NCBI GenBank assembly: GCA_965201115.1
Contig: OZ241745.1
Span: 1,860,001 to 1,924,000, forward strand
Length of the DNA stretch: 64,000 nt
Origin: JANQOH01 sp965201115
GTDB taxonomy: Bacteria; Pseudomonadota; Alphaproteobacteria; UBA7887
Direction: 5' to 3'
Part shown: positions 43,422 to 51,929 of the stretch, in pieces
How the letters are laid out: the number at the start of each line of letters is the position of its first letter
Numbering within the stretch: position 1 is the first letter of the stretch
Made by a program: the position numbers and the translations under genes
The notes under the pieces: generated by a model
What the model was told of the DNA's origin: nothing
Databases searched by the model: none
What the model saw: the letters and a program-made list of their open reading frames with translations, nothing else

Positions 43422-44432
43422 ATGGAGCGAACGAGACTGGGCCGCGGCGGCCCGAGCGTCTCGCGGCTGTGCCTCGGCACGATGATGTTCGGCGTCGAAA
43501 CGACGGAGAGCGACGCGCGGCGCATCGCCGGCGCGGCGTTCGACGGCGGCGTCAATTTCATCGACACCGCCGACGTCTATCACCGCGGGCTGTCGGAGGA
43601 GGTCGTGGGCCGCATCGTGGCGGAGAAACGCGACGACTGGGTGCTGGCGACCAAGGTCGCGGGGCCGTTCGACCCCGATGAGCCGAATCGCGCCGGCCTG
43701 TCGCGGCGCTGGATGCTCCAGGCGCTCGACGCCAGCCTCGCGCGGCTCGGAACCGACCGCATCGACATCTACTACTGGCATCGCGAAGACCCGCACACGG
43801 CGCTCGAGGAATCGGTGTCGGCGATCGGCGACGCGATACGCGCGGGCAAGGTGCGCTATTTCGGCCTGTCGAACTTCAAGGCGTGGCGCCACGCGGAGGT
43901 CGTCCGGCTGTGCCGCGAACTCGGCGTCGATCCGCCCATCGTCAGCCAGCCCTACTACAACGCGATGAACCGCCAGCCCGAGGTCGAGGCGCTGGCGGCC
44001 TGCGCGCATTACGGCATGGGCGTCGTTCCCTACAGCCCGGCGGCGCGCGGGGTGCTGAGCGGCAAGTACAAGCCCGGCGAGGCGCCCGCCGCCGGCACCC
44101 GCGCGGGGCGCAGGGACCGGCGCATGATGCAAACCGAGTTCCGCCCGGAAAGCCTGGAGATCGCGCAGACCGTGGCGGCGCATGCGCGGGCTCGGGGCAT
44201 GTCGCCCGTGCAGTTCGCCGTCAATTGGGTGCTGGCCAACCCGCTGGTCTCGTCGACCATCGTCGGGCCGCGCACGCTGGAGCAAATGAACGACTATCTC
44301 GGCGCGCCGGCGCACGGGTGGACGGCGGAAGACGAGGCGCTGATCGATTCGCTGGTCCCGCCGGGCTACCCCTCGACGCACGGCTTCCAGGACCCCGCCT
44401 ATCCCATCGAGGGCCGCCCCCGCGTGTCGTGA
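43422..44432 (+). CDS. Aldo/keto reductase
   Basis: 336 aa. The ATG follows GGGGAGGG. It has VSRLCLGTMMFG, DTADVYHRG (catalytic Tyr), LATKVAGPF (catalytic Lys), YYWHREDPHTALEES and LVSSTIVGPRTLEQ (NADPH-binding). A TIM-barrel NAD(P)H oxidoreductase. It lies 19 bases after the hydrolase and may be the last gene of that cluster. Substrate unknown. Confidence 0.87.
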   Translation: MERTRLGRGGPSVSRLCLGTMMFGVETTESDARRIAGAAFDGGVNFIDTADVYHRGLSEEVVGRIVAEKRDDWVLATKVAGPFDPDEPNRAGLSRRWMLQALDASLARLGTDRIDIYYWHREDPHTALEESVSAIGDAIRAGKVRYFGLSNFKAWRHAEVVRLCRELGVDPPIVSQPYYNAMNRQPEVEALAACAHYGMGVVPYSPAARGVLSGKYKPGEAPAAGTRAGRRDRRMMQTEFRPESLEIAQTVAAHARARGMSPVQFAVNWVLANPLVSSTIVGPRTLEQMNDYLGAPAHGWTAEDEALIDSLVPPGYPSTHGFQDPAYPIEGRPRVS

Positions 44433-44472
44433 CGAGCGCTCGCTCCCGCCGATGCCGCGGGGGATACGCAAT

Positions 44473-44625
44473 TCCGTCGAAGGCGGGGACTTCCCGGGAC
44501 CGCGGGCGTTCCCGTCCGCACGTTTGCGCGCGGCGCGGTGTTGCCGGGAGAGGCGTGGTTGTTGCGCTCTTCCCGGCGGCGTTCGTGGCGTTGGAGACGT
44601 GCGGGCGGGACGCCCGCGCACATGG
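44473..44625 (+). repeat. Pair of REP-like palindromic units
   Basis: A degenerate unit in inverse orientation spans 44473-44523 (ACTTCCCGGGACCGCGGGCG ...). A second in forward orientation spans about 44571-44621 (...GACGTGCGGGCGGGACGCCC GCGCAC). The second is cut after GCGCAC by the IS110 element; its other half (CCAGGAAGTCCGCGCCTTCG) is at 46218-46240. Confidence 0.65.
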
Positions 44626-44720
44626 GATAATTCCGGTCGGCCGCTCTCCCGGGTCTATCATGCGGGGCTGCGCGCGCAGGGTTGTGCGCCCCACTCACGG
44701 ACCCAACAGGGAGAGCGACC

Positions 44721-45746
44721 ATGGCGGAGTATGTCGGTTTCGACGTGTCGAAGGAAGAGACGGCGTTTTGCGTCAAGAACGATGCGGGTGCGACGGTTGT
44801 CGCGGGCAAGGTTGCGACGGATCCGGCGGCGTTGTTTGCGGCGGTGCGCGAGCACTGCCCGTCGCCGGCGCGCGTGGTCATGGAGACGGGGACGTATTCG
44901 GGCTGGCTGGCGCGCGAGATGGAGGCGTTGGGGCAGGCCGTGGATGTGGTGGACGCTCGGCGCGTTCACGCGGTGCTTCGCCTTCAGACGAACAAGACGG
45001 ATGCGAAGGACGCGGCGTTGCTGGCGGATATCGCGCGCACGAAGTTCTGCCCCCCGGTTTCGGTGAAGCGGGCTTGGGACGCGAATACGCAGGCGCTGTT
45101 GCGCGCGCGGGGGCTTATGGTGCGCCAGCGCCGCGACGCGGAGAACACGGTCCGGGGCATCCTGGGTTCGGCGGGGATTCGGCTTTCGAAGGGTTCGGGC
45201 CGGTTTTCGGCGCGGGTTCGCGAGGCGGTCATGGATACGCCGCTGCAGGAAGCGGTGGAGCCGTTGCTGGTTTCGCTGGCGCAGACGCTGCATTCGCTCA
45301 AGGCGCTCACCAGGCAGGTGGAGGCGCGGGCGCGGGCCAGCAAGGCCTGCCGGCTGTCGATGACGGCTCCGGCCGTGGGGCCGATGACGGCTGTGGCGCT
45401 GGTTGCGAACCTGGGCGATGCGGCGCGGTTTGCCGATTCGCGATCTGTGGGCGCGTATGTGGGGCTTGTGCCGCGTCGGCGTCAATCGGGGGAGATGGAC
45501 TGGACGGGGCGCATATCGCGCCACGGCGATCCCGGCGTGCGGTCGCTGCTGTACGAGTGCGCGGCTTGCCTGCTGACGCGGGTCAAGCGCGGTCATCCGC
45601 TCAAGGACTGGGCGCGGCGGTTGCGCAAGCGAAGCGGTTTCAAGAAGGCGTGCGTGGCCTTGGCGCGGCGGCTGGCGGTCATCCTGCATCGCATGCTGGC
45701 GAGCGGCGAGCCCTTCCGCTGGCCGGACGCGGCGGAAGCGGCGTAG
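44721..45746 (+). CDS. IS110-family transposase (DEDD recombinase)
   Basis: 341 aa. The ATG follows AGGGAGAG. The N-terminal RuvC-like domain has YVGFDVSKEETAF (first catalytic Asp), VVMETGTYSGWLAREM (Glu) and RLQTNKTDAKDAALLADIA (Asp, Asp). The C-terminal transposase_20 domain has SMTAPAVGPMTAVALVANLG, AYVGLVPRRRQSGEM (serine nucleophile region near GLVPRRRQSG) and LLYECAACLLTR. These enzymes work with a bridge RNA (seekRNA) made from a non-coding end of the element. Confidence 0.9.
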   Translation: MAEYVGFDVSKEETAFCVKNDAGATVVAGKVATDPAALFAAVREHCPSPARVVMETGTYSGWLAREMEALGQAVDVVDARRVHAVLRLQTNKTDAKDAALLADIARTKFCPPVSVKRAWDANTQALLRARGLMVRQRRDAENTVRGILGSAGIRLSKGSGRFSARVREAVMDTPLQEAVEPLLVSLAQTLHSLKALTRQVEARARASKACRLSMTAPAVGPMTAVALVANLGDAARFADSRSVGAYVGLVPRRRQSGEMDWTGRISRHGDPGVRSLLYECAACLLTRVKRGHPLKDWARRLRKRSGFKKACVALARRLAVILHRMLASGEPFRWPDAAEAA

Positions 45747-46216
45747 GCCGCCGGCGCCGCGCCGGGCAGGCAAGGGGCAGCGCGCGTGACAGCGCCCGCC
45801 ACGCCCGCACGGCGCGGGTTGCGCGTTCGGGGCGCGCGGCGGCGGCGCGGCGCTGCGTTTCTCGGTGGACTACACGCAGCGCTGCCGCCGCGCGCCCCGA
45901 ACGCGCCCGGAGGCAGCTGAACAACGAACAGGAGACAACACGGTTCCGCTTCGGCGGAAAGCCCCGTCCCCGCCGGGACGGTAGCGGAGGCGATCCCGCT
46001 GCCTGGAATGCAAGTCGGACCGCGCCCCCGCCCGAAAGGGCAAGGCCGGTCCGGGAGTGCGACGCGCACATTGGGACGCCAACGCCGACGAACGCCATCA
46101 TGAAGCGCGCCACTCGAAAGCACGGCGATGACTTCGCAGACAACCATGCTCCCGGCGGAACGGAAGGCAGCGAACGGACCCGGAGGAGGGTTGACCGAGT
46201 AGCCGGAATTAGACAA
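45747..46216 (+). ncRNA. Structured non-coding right end of IS110 element, candidate bridge RNA
   Basis: No protein is encoded, yet stable hairpins line up. A long stem spans 45821-45857 with 45875-45906. A 6-bp stem with UUCG loop is at 45944-45959 (TTCCGCTTCGGCGGAA). Another is at 45965-45980 (CGTCCCCGCCGGGACG). A 7-bp stem 46016-46022/46047-46053 encloses GCCCGAAAGGGC with a GAAA tetraloop. Such a dense fold, downstream of an IS110-family recombinase gene, is what IS1111-type bridge RNAs look like. The true RNA ends and guide loops were not determined. Confidence 0.5.
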
Positions 46217-46244
46217 CCCAGGAAGTCCGCGCCTTCGGCGCGCG

Positions 46245-47087
46245 TTACGGCCATTCGGCTACGGGGGGAAGCGACATGAGAATGGCTTCGGGGTTGCCGT
46301 CGGTTTCGAGGCCGAAGCGGGTGCCGCGGTCGTAGAGGAGATTGAACTCGACGTAGCGGCCGCGGCGGAACAGCTGGCGGGCGCGGTCTTCCGCCGTCCA
46401 GCCGCGGTCGCGGTGGCGGCGGACGAGGCGCGGATAGACGTCGAGAAAGGCCCGCCCCACATCGCGCGTAAAGGCGAATGCGGCGTCGAGGCCGTCGTCG
46501 AGGTAATCGTAGAAAATGCCGCCTGCGCCGCGCGTCTCCTTGCGGTGCGGCAGGTAGAAATACTCGTCGCACCACGCCTTGAAACGTTCGTAATCGGCGA
46601 TCTTGTGGCGCGCGCATGCGGCTTCGAGCGCGCCGTGGAAGGCCGCCGTGTCGGCGGCGTCGGGCGTTGTGGGGGTCAGGTCGGCGCCGCCGCCGAACCA
46701 TGAGCGCGCCGTGGCGATATGGCGCGTGTTCATGTGCGCGGCGGGCGCGTGCGGCGAGCGGGGGTGCGCGACGACGGAAATGCCGGCGGCCCAAAAACGG
46801 GGGTCCTCCCGCGCGCCGGGGATGCGCTCGCGGAAGCGCTCGGAAAACTCGCCATGCACGACCGAAACATTAACGCCGGCCTTTTCGAACACCCGCCCGC
46901 GCAGGATCGCCATCGTTCCGCCGCCGCCGCCGGGGCGCTTCCAATCGCGGCGCTCGAAACGGCCGGCGGGGCGCGCCGCGTGCGGGCCGCCGGCGAGCCC
47001 GTCCTCGAGGGATTCGAACGCCGCGCAGATATCGTCGCGCAGCGACGCGAACCATGCGGCGGCCTCGGCCTTGAGCGCGCCGCTCAT
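46245..47087 (-). CDS. hemF: Aerobic coproporphyrinogen III oxidase
   Basis: 280 aa, from the ATG at 47087. It has WKRPGGGGGTMAILRGRVFE, AAHMNTRHIATARSWFGGGA, YFYLPHRKETRGAGGIFYDY and the family end RYVEFNLLYDRGTRFGLETD. It converts coproporphyrinogen III to protoporphyrinogen IX with oxygen in heme synthesis. It is transcribed away from the petABC operon, which encodes heme proteins. The C-terminal stop lies 29 bases after the IS110/REP junction, so the gene escaped the insertion. Confidence 0.93.
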   Translation of the reverse strand: MSGALKAEAAAWFASLRDDICAAFESLEDGLAGGPHAARPAGRFERRDWKRPGGGGGTMAILRGRVFEKAGVNVSVVHGEFSERFRERIPGAREDPRFWAAGISVVAHPRSPHAPAAHMNTRHIATARSWFGGGADLTPTTPDAADTAAFHGALEAACARHKIADYERFKAWCDEYFYLPHRKETRGAGGIFYDYLDDGLDAAFAFTRDVGRAFLDVYPRLVRRHRDRGWTAEDRARQLFRRGRYVEFNLLYDRGTRFGLETDGNPEAILMSLPPVAEWP

Positions 47088-47176
47088 GCGCCCGGGCCGC
47101 GCGGGGTTGTGGACACGCGCGCGAAAACGGGGCAGAAAGGCGGCGCATTTCCGCAACGCTCCACGGGACTTCCGAC

Positions 47177-47707
47177 ATGGCCGATTCCAGCGCGCGCGCC
47201 GATGGCGAGACGCGCCGCGATTTCCTGTATCTCGCCACCGGCGCGGTCGCCGGGGTCGGCGGCCTCGCGGCCGCGTGGCCGCTTGTCGATCAGATGAACC
47301 CGGCGCGCGATGTGTTGGCGCTCGCCTCGGTCGAGGTCGATCTCGCCCCCATTGAGGAGGGGCAGTCGATCACGGTGATGTGGCGCGGCAAGCCGCTGTT
47401 CGTCCGCCGCCGCACCGGGGCGGAGATCGCCGCCGCGCGCGAGACGCCGCTTGCGGAGCTGAAGGCGCCGCAGGCGGATTCGGAGCGCGTCAAGGACGGG
47501 CGCTCGGAGTGGCTCGTGCTGGTGGGCGTATGCACCCATCTCGGCTGCGTACCGCTGGGAACGGCGGGCGATTACGGCGGCTGGTTCTGCCCCTGCCACG
47601 GTTCCCACTACGATACTTCGGGCCGCATCCGCAAGGGACCGGCGCCCGACAACCTCACGGTGCCCGAATACGTCTTTCTCGACGATTCGCGCATCCGCGT
47701 CGGCTGA
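47177..47707 (+). CDS. petA: Ubiquinol-cytochrome c reductase, Rieske iron-sulfur subunit
   Basis: 176 aa. A twin-arginine type N-terminus (RRDFLYLATGAVAGVGGLAA) serves as signal and membrane anchor. The 2Fe-2S ligands are in VCTHLGCVPLG and WFCPCHGSHYD. It accepts electrons from ubiquinol in the bc1 complex. It starts the petABC operon, 12 bases before petB. Confidence 0.95.
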   Translation: MADSSARADGETRRDFLYLATGAVAGVGGLAAAWPLVDQMNPARDVLALASVEVDLAPIEEGQSITVMWRGKPLFVRRRTGAEIAAARETPLAELKAPQADSERVKDGRSEWLVLVGVCTHLGCVPLGTAGDYGGWFCPCHGSHYDTSGRIRKGPAPDNLTVPEYVFLDDSRIRVG

Positions 47708-47719
47708 CGGGCGGCGGCG

Positions 47720-48997
47720 ATGAGCGAACGCGCCCCGGGCTCGCGGATCGTCCGCTGGATCGATTACCGCCTGCCCGTGTTCACCCTGCTCGACCACGCG
47801 GTCGGGCGTTCGTACCCCACCCCGCGCAATCTGAACTACTGGTGGAATTTCGGCTCGCTCGCCGGCGCGGTGCTGGCGATCCAGATCGTCACCGGCATCG
47901 TGCTCGCCATGCACTACACGCCGCATGTCGATTTGGCGTTCGCCAGCGTCGAGCGCATCATGCGCGACGTAAACCACGGCTGGCTGCTGCGCTATGTCCA
48001 CGCCAACGGCGCCTCGGCGTTTTTCGTCGTCGTCTATATCCACCTGTTCCGCGGGTTGTATTACGGCTCCTACAAGCACCCGCGCGAGTTGTTGTGGGGG
48101 CTCGGCGTGCTGCTGTTGCTGCTGATGATACTCACCGCCTTCATGGGCTATGTGCTGCCGTGGGGGCAGATGAGCTTTTGGGCGGCCACGGTGATCACCA
48201 ACCTGGCGTCGGCGATCCCGCTCGTCGGCGAGGGCGTCGTCCAGTGGCTGTGGGGCGGCTTCGCGGTCGATAACCCCACCTTGCAGCGCTTCTACAGCCT
48301 GCACTACCTGATGCCGTTTCTCATCGTGGGCCTGGTCGTCCTGCACATATGGGCGCTGCACCGGTTCGGGTCGAACAACCCGCTCGGCATCGAGACGAAA
48401 AACGACAAGGACACGCTGCCGTTCCATCCCTACTACACGGTCAAGGACCTGTTCGGCCTGGGCGTGTTTCTCGTCGTGTTTTTCGGCTTCGTGTTCTTCG
48501 CGCCGAACTACCTGGGCCATCCCGACAACTACATCGAGGCGAACCCGCTGGTCACGCCGCCGCACATCGTGCCGGAGTGGTACTTCCTGCCGTTCTACGC
48601 GATATTGCGGTCGGCGACGTTCGACGTGTGGTTCCTGTCGGCGAAGTTGATCGGCGTCCTGCTCATGCTGGGGTCGATCCTGATCCTGTTCGTTCTGCCG
48701 TGGCTCGACGGCTCGCCGGTGCGTTCGGCGCGGTTCCGCCCGATCTACAAGCAGATGTTCTGGGTCCTGGCCGCGGATTGCGTCATTCTCGGCATCGTCG
48801 GTGCCAACCTGCCGAACGAACCCGTGTTCCGCGGCGTGGAATGGTTCCAATACGTAACCCTCGGGCAGATCGCCACGGCGTATTACTTCTTCCACTTCCT
48901 GGTGCTCATCCCGTTGCTCGGGCGGTTCGAGCGCGCGCGGCCGCTGCCCGTCAGCATCGCCCATCCGGTGCTCGAGACCGGGGGAGAGGGCCGATGA
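47720..48997 (+). CDS. petB: Ubiquinol-cytochrome c reductase, cytochrome b
   Basis: 425 aa with eight membrane helices. Heme-ligand histidines are in LAMHYTPH and LRYVHANGASAFFVVVYIHL, and in the fourth helix MPFLIVGLVVLHIWALHRFG. The Qo-site motif is PEWYFLPFYAILR. The 3' end overlaps petC by four bases (ATGA), so they are translated together. It forms the core of the bc1 complex in the cytoplasmic membrane. Confidence 0.95.
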   Translation: MSERAPGSRIVRWIDYRLPVFTLLDHAVGRSYPTPRNLNYWWNFGSLAGAVLAIQIVTGIVLAMHYTPHVDLAFASVERIMRDVNHGWLLRYVHANGASAFFVVVYIHLFRGLYYGSYKHPRELLWGLGVLLLLLMILTAFMGYVLPWGQMSFWAATVITNLASAIPLVGEGVVQWLWGGFAVDNPTLQRFYSLHYLMPFLIVGLVVLHIWALHRFGSNNPLGIETKNDKDTLPFHPYYTVKDLFGLGVFLVVFFGFVFFAPNYLGHPDNYIEANPLVTPPHIVPEWYFLPFYAILRSATFDVWFLSAKLIGVLLMLGSILILFVLPWLDGSPVRSARFRPIYKQMFWVLAADCVILGIVGANLPNEPVFRGVEWFQYVTLGQIATAYYFFHFLVLIPLLGRFERARPLPVSIAHPVLETGGEGR

Positions 48998-49755
48998 GCG
49001 CGCGGGGCCGGTTTGCGGCCGCCGCGTTTCTTCTCGCCGCGCCGCACGCCTGGGCGGCGGGCGACGCCCCGCCGCCGCCCGCGCTCGACTGGTCGTTCGA
49101 CGGTCCGTTCGGCCATTTCGAACGCGCCGAGGTCCAGCGCGGCCTGCAGGTGTATCTGGAAATCTGCGCCATCTGCCACGGGCTGGACTACGTGGCCTAC
49201 CGCGACCTGGAGGGCATCGGCTACGACGCGGAGCAGATCGCGGCCATCGCCGCGCTCGACGAGGTGGAGGACGGGCCGGACGCCGAGGGCGAAATGTTCA
49301 TGCGCCCGGCCGTTCCGGCGGACCGCTTCGCCAACCCCTACCCCAACGCGAACGCGGCGGCGGCGGCCAACGCGGGCGCCGCGCCGCCGGACCTGTCGCT
49401 GATGGTCAAGGCGCGCGCGGGCGGCGCGGACTATATCGCCGCGCTGCTCACGGGCTACGCCGACCCGCCGGACGATTTCGCGCTCATGGACGGCCTGAGC
49501 TATAACCCTTGGTTTCCCGGTGGGCAGATCGCCATGCCGCCGCCGCTGTGGGGCGACGACGTGGAATACGCCGACGGAACCGAGGCGACGATCGAACGGG
49601 AGGCGCGCGACGTGGCCGCGTTCCTTGCCTGGGCGGCGGAGCCCGAGCTCGAACGCCGCAAGCGGCTGGGCCTCAACGTCATCCTCTTCACGCTCGCTCT
49701 GACCGCCCTGCTCTACGCCGTGAAGCGGAAGGTCTGGCGCGGCGCGCACAGCTGA
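48994..49755 (+). CDS. petC: Ubiquinol-cytochrome c reductase, cytochrome c1
   Basis: 253 aa. It has a signal peptide (RFAAAAFLLAAPHAWAAGD) and the heme c site CAICHGLDYVAYRDLEG. PADRFANPYPNANAAAAANA and PPDLSLMVKAR are typical of alphaproteobacterial c1. The axial Met is probably in GGQIAMPPPLW. A C-terminal helix (LNVILFTLALTALLYAVKRK) anchors it. It transfers electrons from the Rieske protein to cytochrome c. Confidence 0.95.
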   Translation: MSARGRFAAAAFLLAAPHAWAAGDAPPPPALDWSFDGPFGHFERAEVQRGLQVYLEICAICHGLDYVAYRDLEGIGYDAEQIAAIAALDEVEDGPDAEGEMFMRPAVPADRFANPYPNANAAAAANAGAAPPDLSLMVKARAGGADYIAALLTGYADPPDDFALMDGLSYNPWFPGGQIAMPPPLWGDDVEYADGTEATIEREARDVAAFLAWAAEPELERRKRLGLNVILFTLALTALLYAVKRKVWRGAHS

Positions 49756-49790
49756 ACGGCGCGCGGACCGGCGGGCGGCGGGAAGCGGAC

Positions 49791-51188
49791 ATGCTCGACA
49801 CCGTCGTCGAACGCCCGCCCGAGGGGGCGGTTCCCATAACCGCGGTGGCGCGCGGCGCGTGGGAGGGCTGGCTGGCGCGGGCCGACCCGCGCGCGCGCCG
49901 CTGGCTCGACGCGGTGGGGTTCGAGGCCGAGGCGGGCGCGGCGGCGCCGTTGCCGGGCGCCGACGGCGGCGTCGCGGCGGTCGTCGCGGTCGTCGGCGAA
50001 CCCCCGGACCCGTGGTCGTTCGCCGGGCTTCCGGCGCGGCTCGGACCGGGCGCCTATGCGTTCGGCGAAACGGCGGGCTTCGCCTGGGATGCGCGGCTGG
50101 CGACCCATGCGGCGCTCGGCTGGATGCTCGGCTCCTACCGTTTCGACGCCTATCTGTCGGAGAAGGGAAAGCCGGCCCCGACGGCGGCCGCGCCCCCCGG
50201 CGCCGATCTGCCGCTCGCGCGGCGGCTGGCGCGCGCCGTCGGCCTCGCGCGCGACCTCGTCAACACGCCGGCAAACGACATGGGGCCGGAGGATCTTGAG
50301 CGCGCCGCGCGCGGCCTCGCCGAGGCGCACGGCGCGGCGGCAAGCGTTACCGCCGGCGATGCGCTTCTGCATCTCGACTACCCCGCGATTCACGCCGTGG
50401 GCCGCGCCAGCGCCCGCGCGCCGCGGCTTATCGACCTGCGCCGGGGCGCCGAAGACGCGCCGCGCGTTACCCTCGTCGGCAAGGGCGTGTGCTTCGATTC
50501 CGGCGGCCTCGACATCAAGAGCGCGGCCGGAATGCGCCTGATGAAAAAGGACATGGGCGGGGCGGCGCTGATGCTCGGCCTTGCCGGCGCGGTCATGGAG
50601 GCGGACCTGAACCTGCGGCTCCGCGTGCTCATCCCCGCCGTCGAGAACGCGGTGTCGGGCGACGCCTTCCGCCCGGGCGACATCCTGCGCACCCGCGCCG
50701 GCAAGACCGTCGAGGTCGGCAATACCGACGCCGAGGGCCGGCTGATCCTGTGCGACGCGCTGGCGGAAGCCGACAGCGAGGCGCCGGAATTGCTGATCGA
50801 CGCGGCGACGCTGACCGGCGCGGCGCGCGTGGCGCTGGGGACCGGCGTGCCGGCGCTGTTTACCGACGACGACGCGCTGGCCGGCGATCTCGCGCGCCAT
50901 GCGCGCGCCGAAGCCGATCCGCTCTGGCGCCTGCCGCTCTGGCGCCCCTACCGCAGCTTGCTCGACAGCAAGGCGGCCGACATCGGCAATGTCTCGGAGG
51001 GGCGTTACGGCGGCGCGGTGACGGCCGCGCTGTTTCTCGATTCTTTCGTCGAACGCGCGCGCTCGTGGGCGCATATCGACTGCATGGGCTGGAACGACAA
51101 GGCGCTGCCGGGGCGCCCGGAGGGCGGCGAGGCGACCGCCCTGCGCGCGCTCTACGCGCTGCTTGCCGAGCGCTACCCGGCGGCCTGA
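49791..51188 (+). CDS. Leucyl aminopeptidase family (M17)
   Basis: 465 aa. Metal and catalytic residues are in LVGKGVCFDSGGLDIKSAAG, KKDMGGAA and the signature NTDAEGRLIL. The C-terminal SSYAG-type block reads DIGNVSEGRYGGAVTAALFL and HIDCMGWNDKALPGRPEGG. It removes N-terminal amino acids from peptides. The ATG at 49791 is 36 bases after petC. It is followed by two amino-acid/peptide-related genes. Confidence 0.9.
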   Translation: MLDTVVERPPEGAVPITAVARGAWEGWLARADPRARRWLDAVGFEAEAGAAAPLPGADGGVAAVVAVVGEPPDPWSFAGLPARLGPGAYAFGETAGFAWDARLATHAALGWMLGSYRFDAYLSEKGKPAPTAAAPPGADLPLARRLARAVGLARDLVNTPANDMGPEDLERAARGLAEAHGAAASVTAGDALLHLDYPAIHAVGRASARAPRLIDLRRGAEDAPRVTLVGKGVCFDSGGLDIKSAAGMRLMKKDMGGAALMLGLAGAVMEADLNLRLRVLIPAVENAVSGDAFRPGDILRTRAGKTVEVGNTDAEGRLILCDALAEADSEAPELLIDAATLTGAARVALGTGVPALFTDDDALAGDLARHARAEADPLWRLPLWRPYRSLLDSKAADIGNVSEGRYGGAVTAALFLDSFVERARSWAHIDCMGWNDKALPGRPEGGEATALRALYALLAERYPAA

Positions 51189-51206
51189 ACGGCGGGCGCC
51201 GGCGCG

Positions 51207-51929
51207 ATGGACGTAGCGGAGTTCCTGCCCGGCGCGCGCCGCGACCTGCTTCTGATCTGCGATCACGCGAGCAATTCCGTGCCGGCGGAGCTCGCGGATC
51301 TGGGTCTCGACGCTGCCGCCCTGGCGCAGCATGTGGCGTGGGACATCGGCGCGGGGCCGCTGACGGTGCGGCTGGCGGAGCGGCTCGGCGCGCCGGCGCT
51401 GCTCTGCCGCTATTCGCGCCTGGTTATCGACCCCAACCGCGCGGAGGGGCGCGCCGATTCGATCCCCGCGCTTAGCCACGGGGTGCGCGTGCCGGGCAAC
51501 GAAGGGCTGGACGCCGCGGAACGCGAGCGCCGCGCGGCGGCGTATCACCGCCCGTGGCACGCGCGCATCGCGGCGGAAATCCGGCGGCTGGCCGCGCCCG
51601 CGCTGATTGCGGTACACAGTTTCGCGCCCCACGTCGGCGGCGCCGGGCGGCCGTGGCATGCGGCGGTGCTGCACGACGACGATGTGCGGCTGGCGCGCCC
51701 CCTGTTGCGCGCGCTGCGGCGGCGGCGGGACCTGCATGTCGGCGACAACGAACCCTACACCGGATACAGCGATTTGACCTTCACGCTGCCGCACCAGGCC
51801 GGGGCCGCTGGCCTGCCGAGCGTCGCGATCGAGGTGCGCCAGGACCTGATCGCGGCGCCCGCCGGAATCGAACGGTGGGCGGACATCCTCGACACCGCCC
51901 TGCGCGAAATGCTGGAGGCGCGGCCGTGA
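51207..51929 (+). CDS. N-formylglutamate amidohydrolase family protein
   Basis: 240 aa. LLLICDHASNSVPAELADLG and YSRLVIDPNRAEGRADSIPA are typical blocks, and VHSFAPHVGGAGRPWHAAVL with IEVRQDLIAAPAG completes the family. It may hydrolyse N-formylglutamate in histidine breakdown or act on a related amide. The gene overlaps the next one by four bases (GTGA), suggesting coupled translation and a shared pathway. Confidence 0.87.
   Translation: MDVAEFLPGARRDLLLICDHASNSVPAELADLGLDAAALAQHVAWDIGAGPLTVRLAERLGAPALLCRYSRLVIDPNRAEGRADSIPALSHGVRVPGNEGLDAAERERRAAAYHRPWHARIAAEIRRLAAPALIAVHSFAPHVGGAGRPWHAAVLHDDDVRLARPLLRALRRRRDLHVGDNEPYTGYSDLTFTLPHQAGAAGLPSVAIEVRQDLIAAPAGIERWADILDTALREMLEARP

Larger units (their letters stand above)
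44622..46216 (+). mobile_element. IS110-family element inserted in a REP-like unit
   Basis: About 1.6 kb, with limits inferred from the split REP-like unit: ...GCCCGCGCAC at the left and CCCAGGAAGTCCGCGCC at the right, compared with an unbroken unit at 61869-61920. No terminal inverted repeats and no clear target duplication are visible, as usual for IS110. It contains one DEDD recombinase gene and a 470-base non-coding right end with strong hairpins. Insertion of IS110-type elements in REP palindromes is known from other bacteria. The exact end bases are not certain. Confidence 0.65.

Noticed and set aside
44433..44720. Short coding gene between the aldo/keto reductase and the IS110 transposase
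   Set aside because: The stretch is explained by two REP-like units and the left end of the IS110 element; frames in it are arginine-rich shadows.
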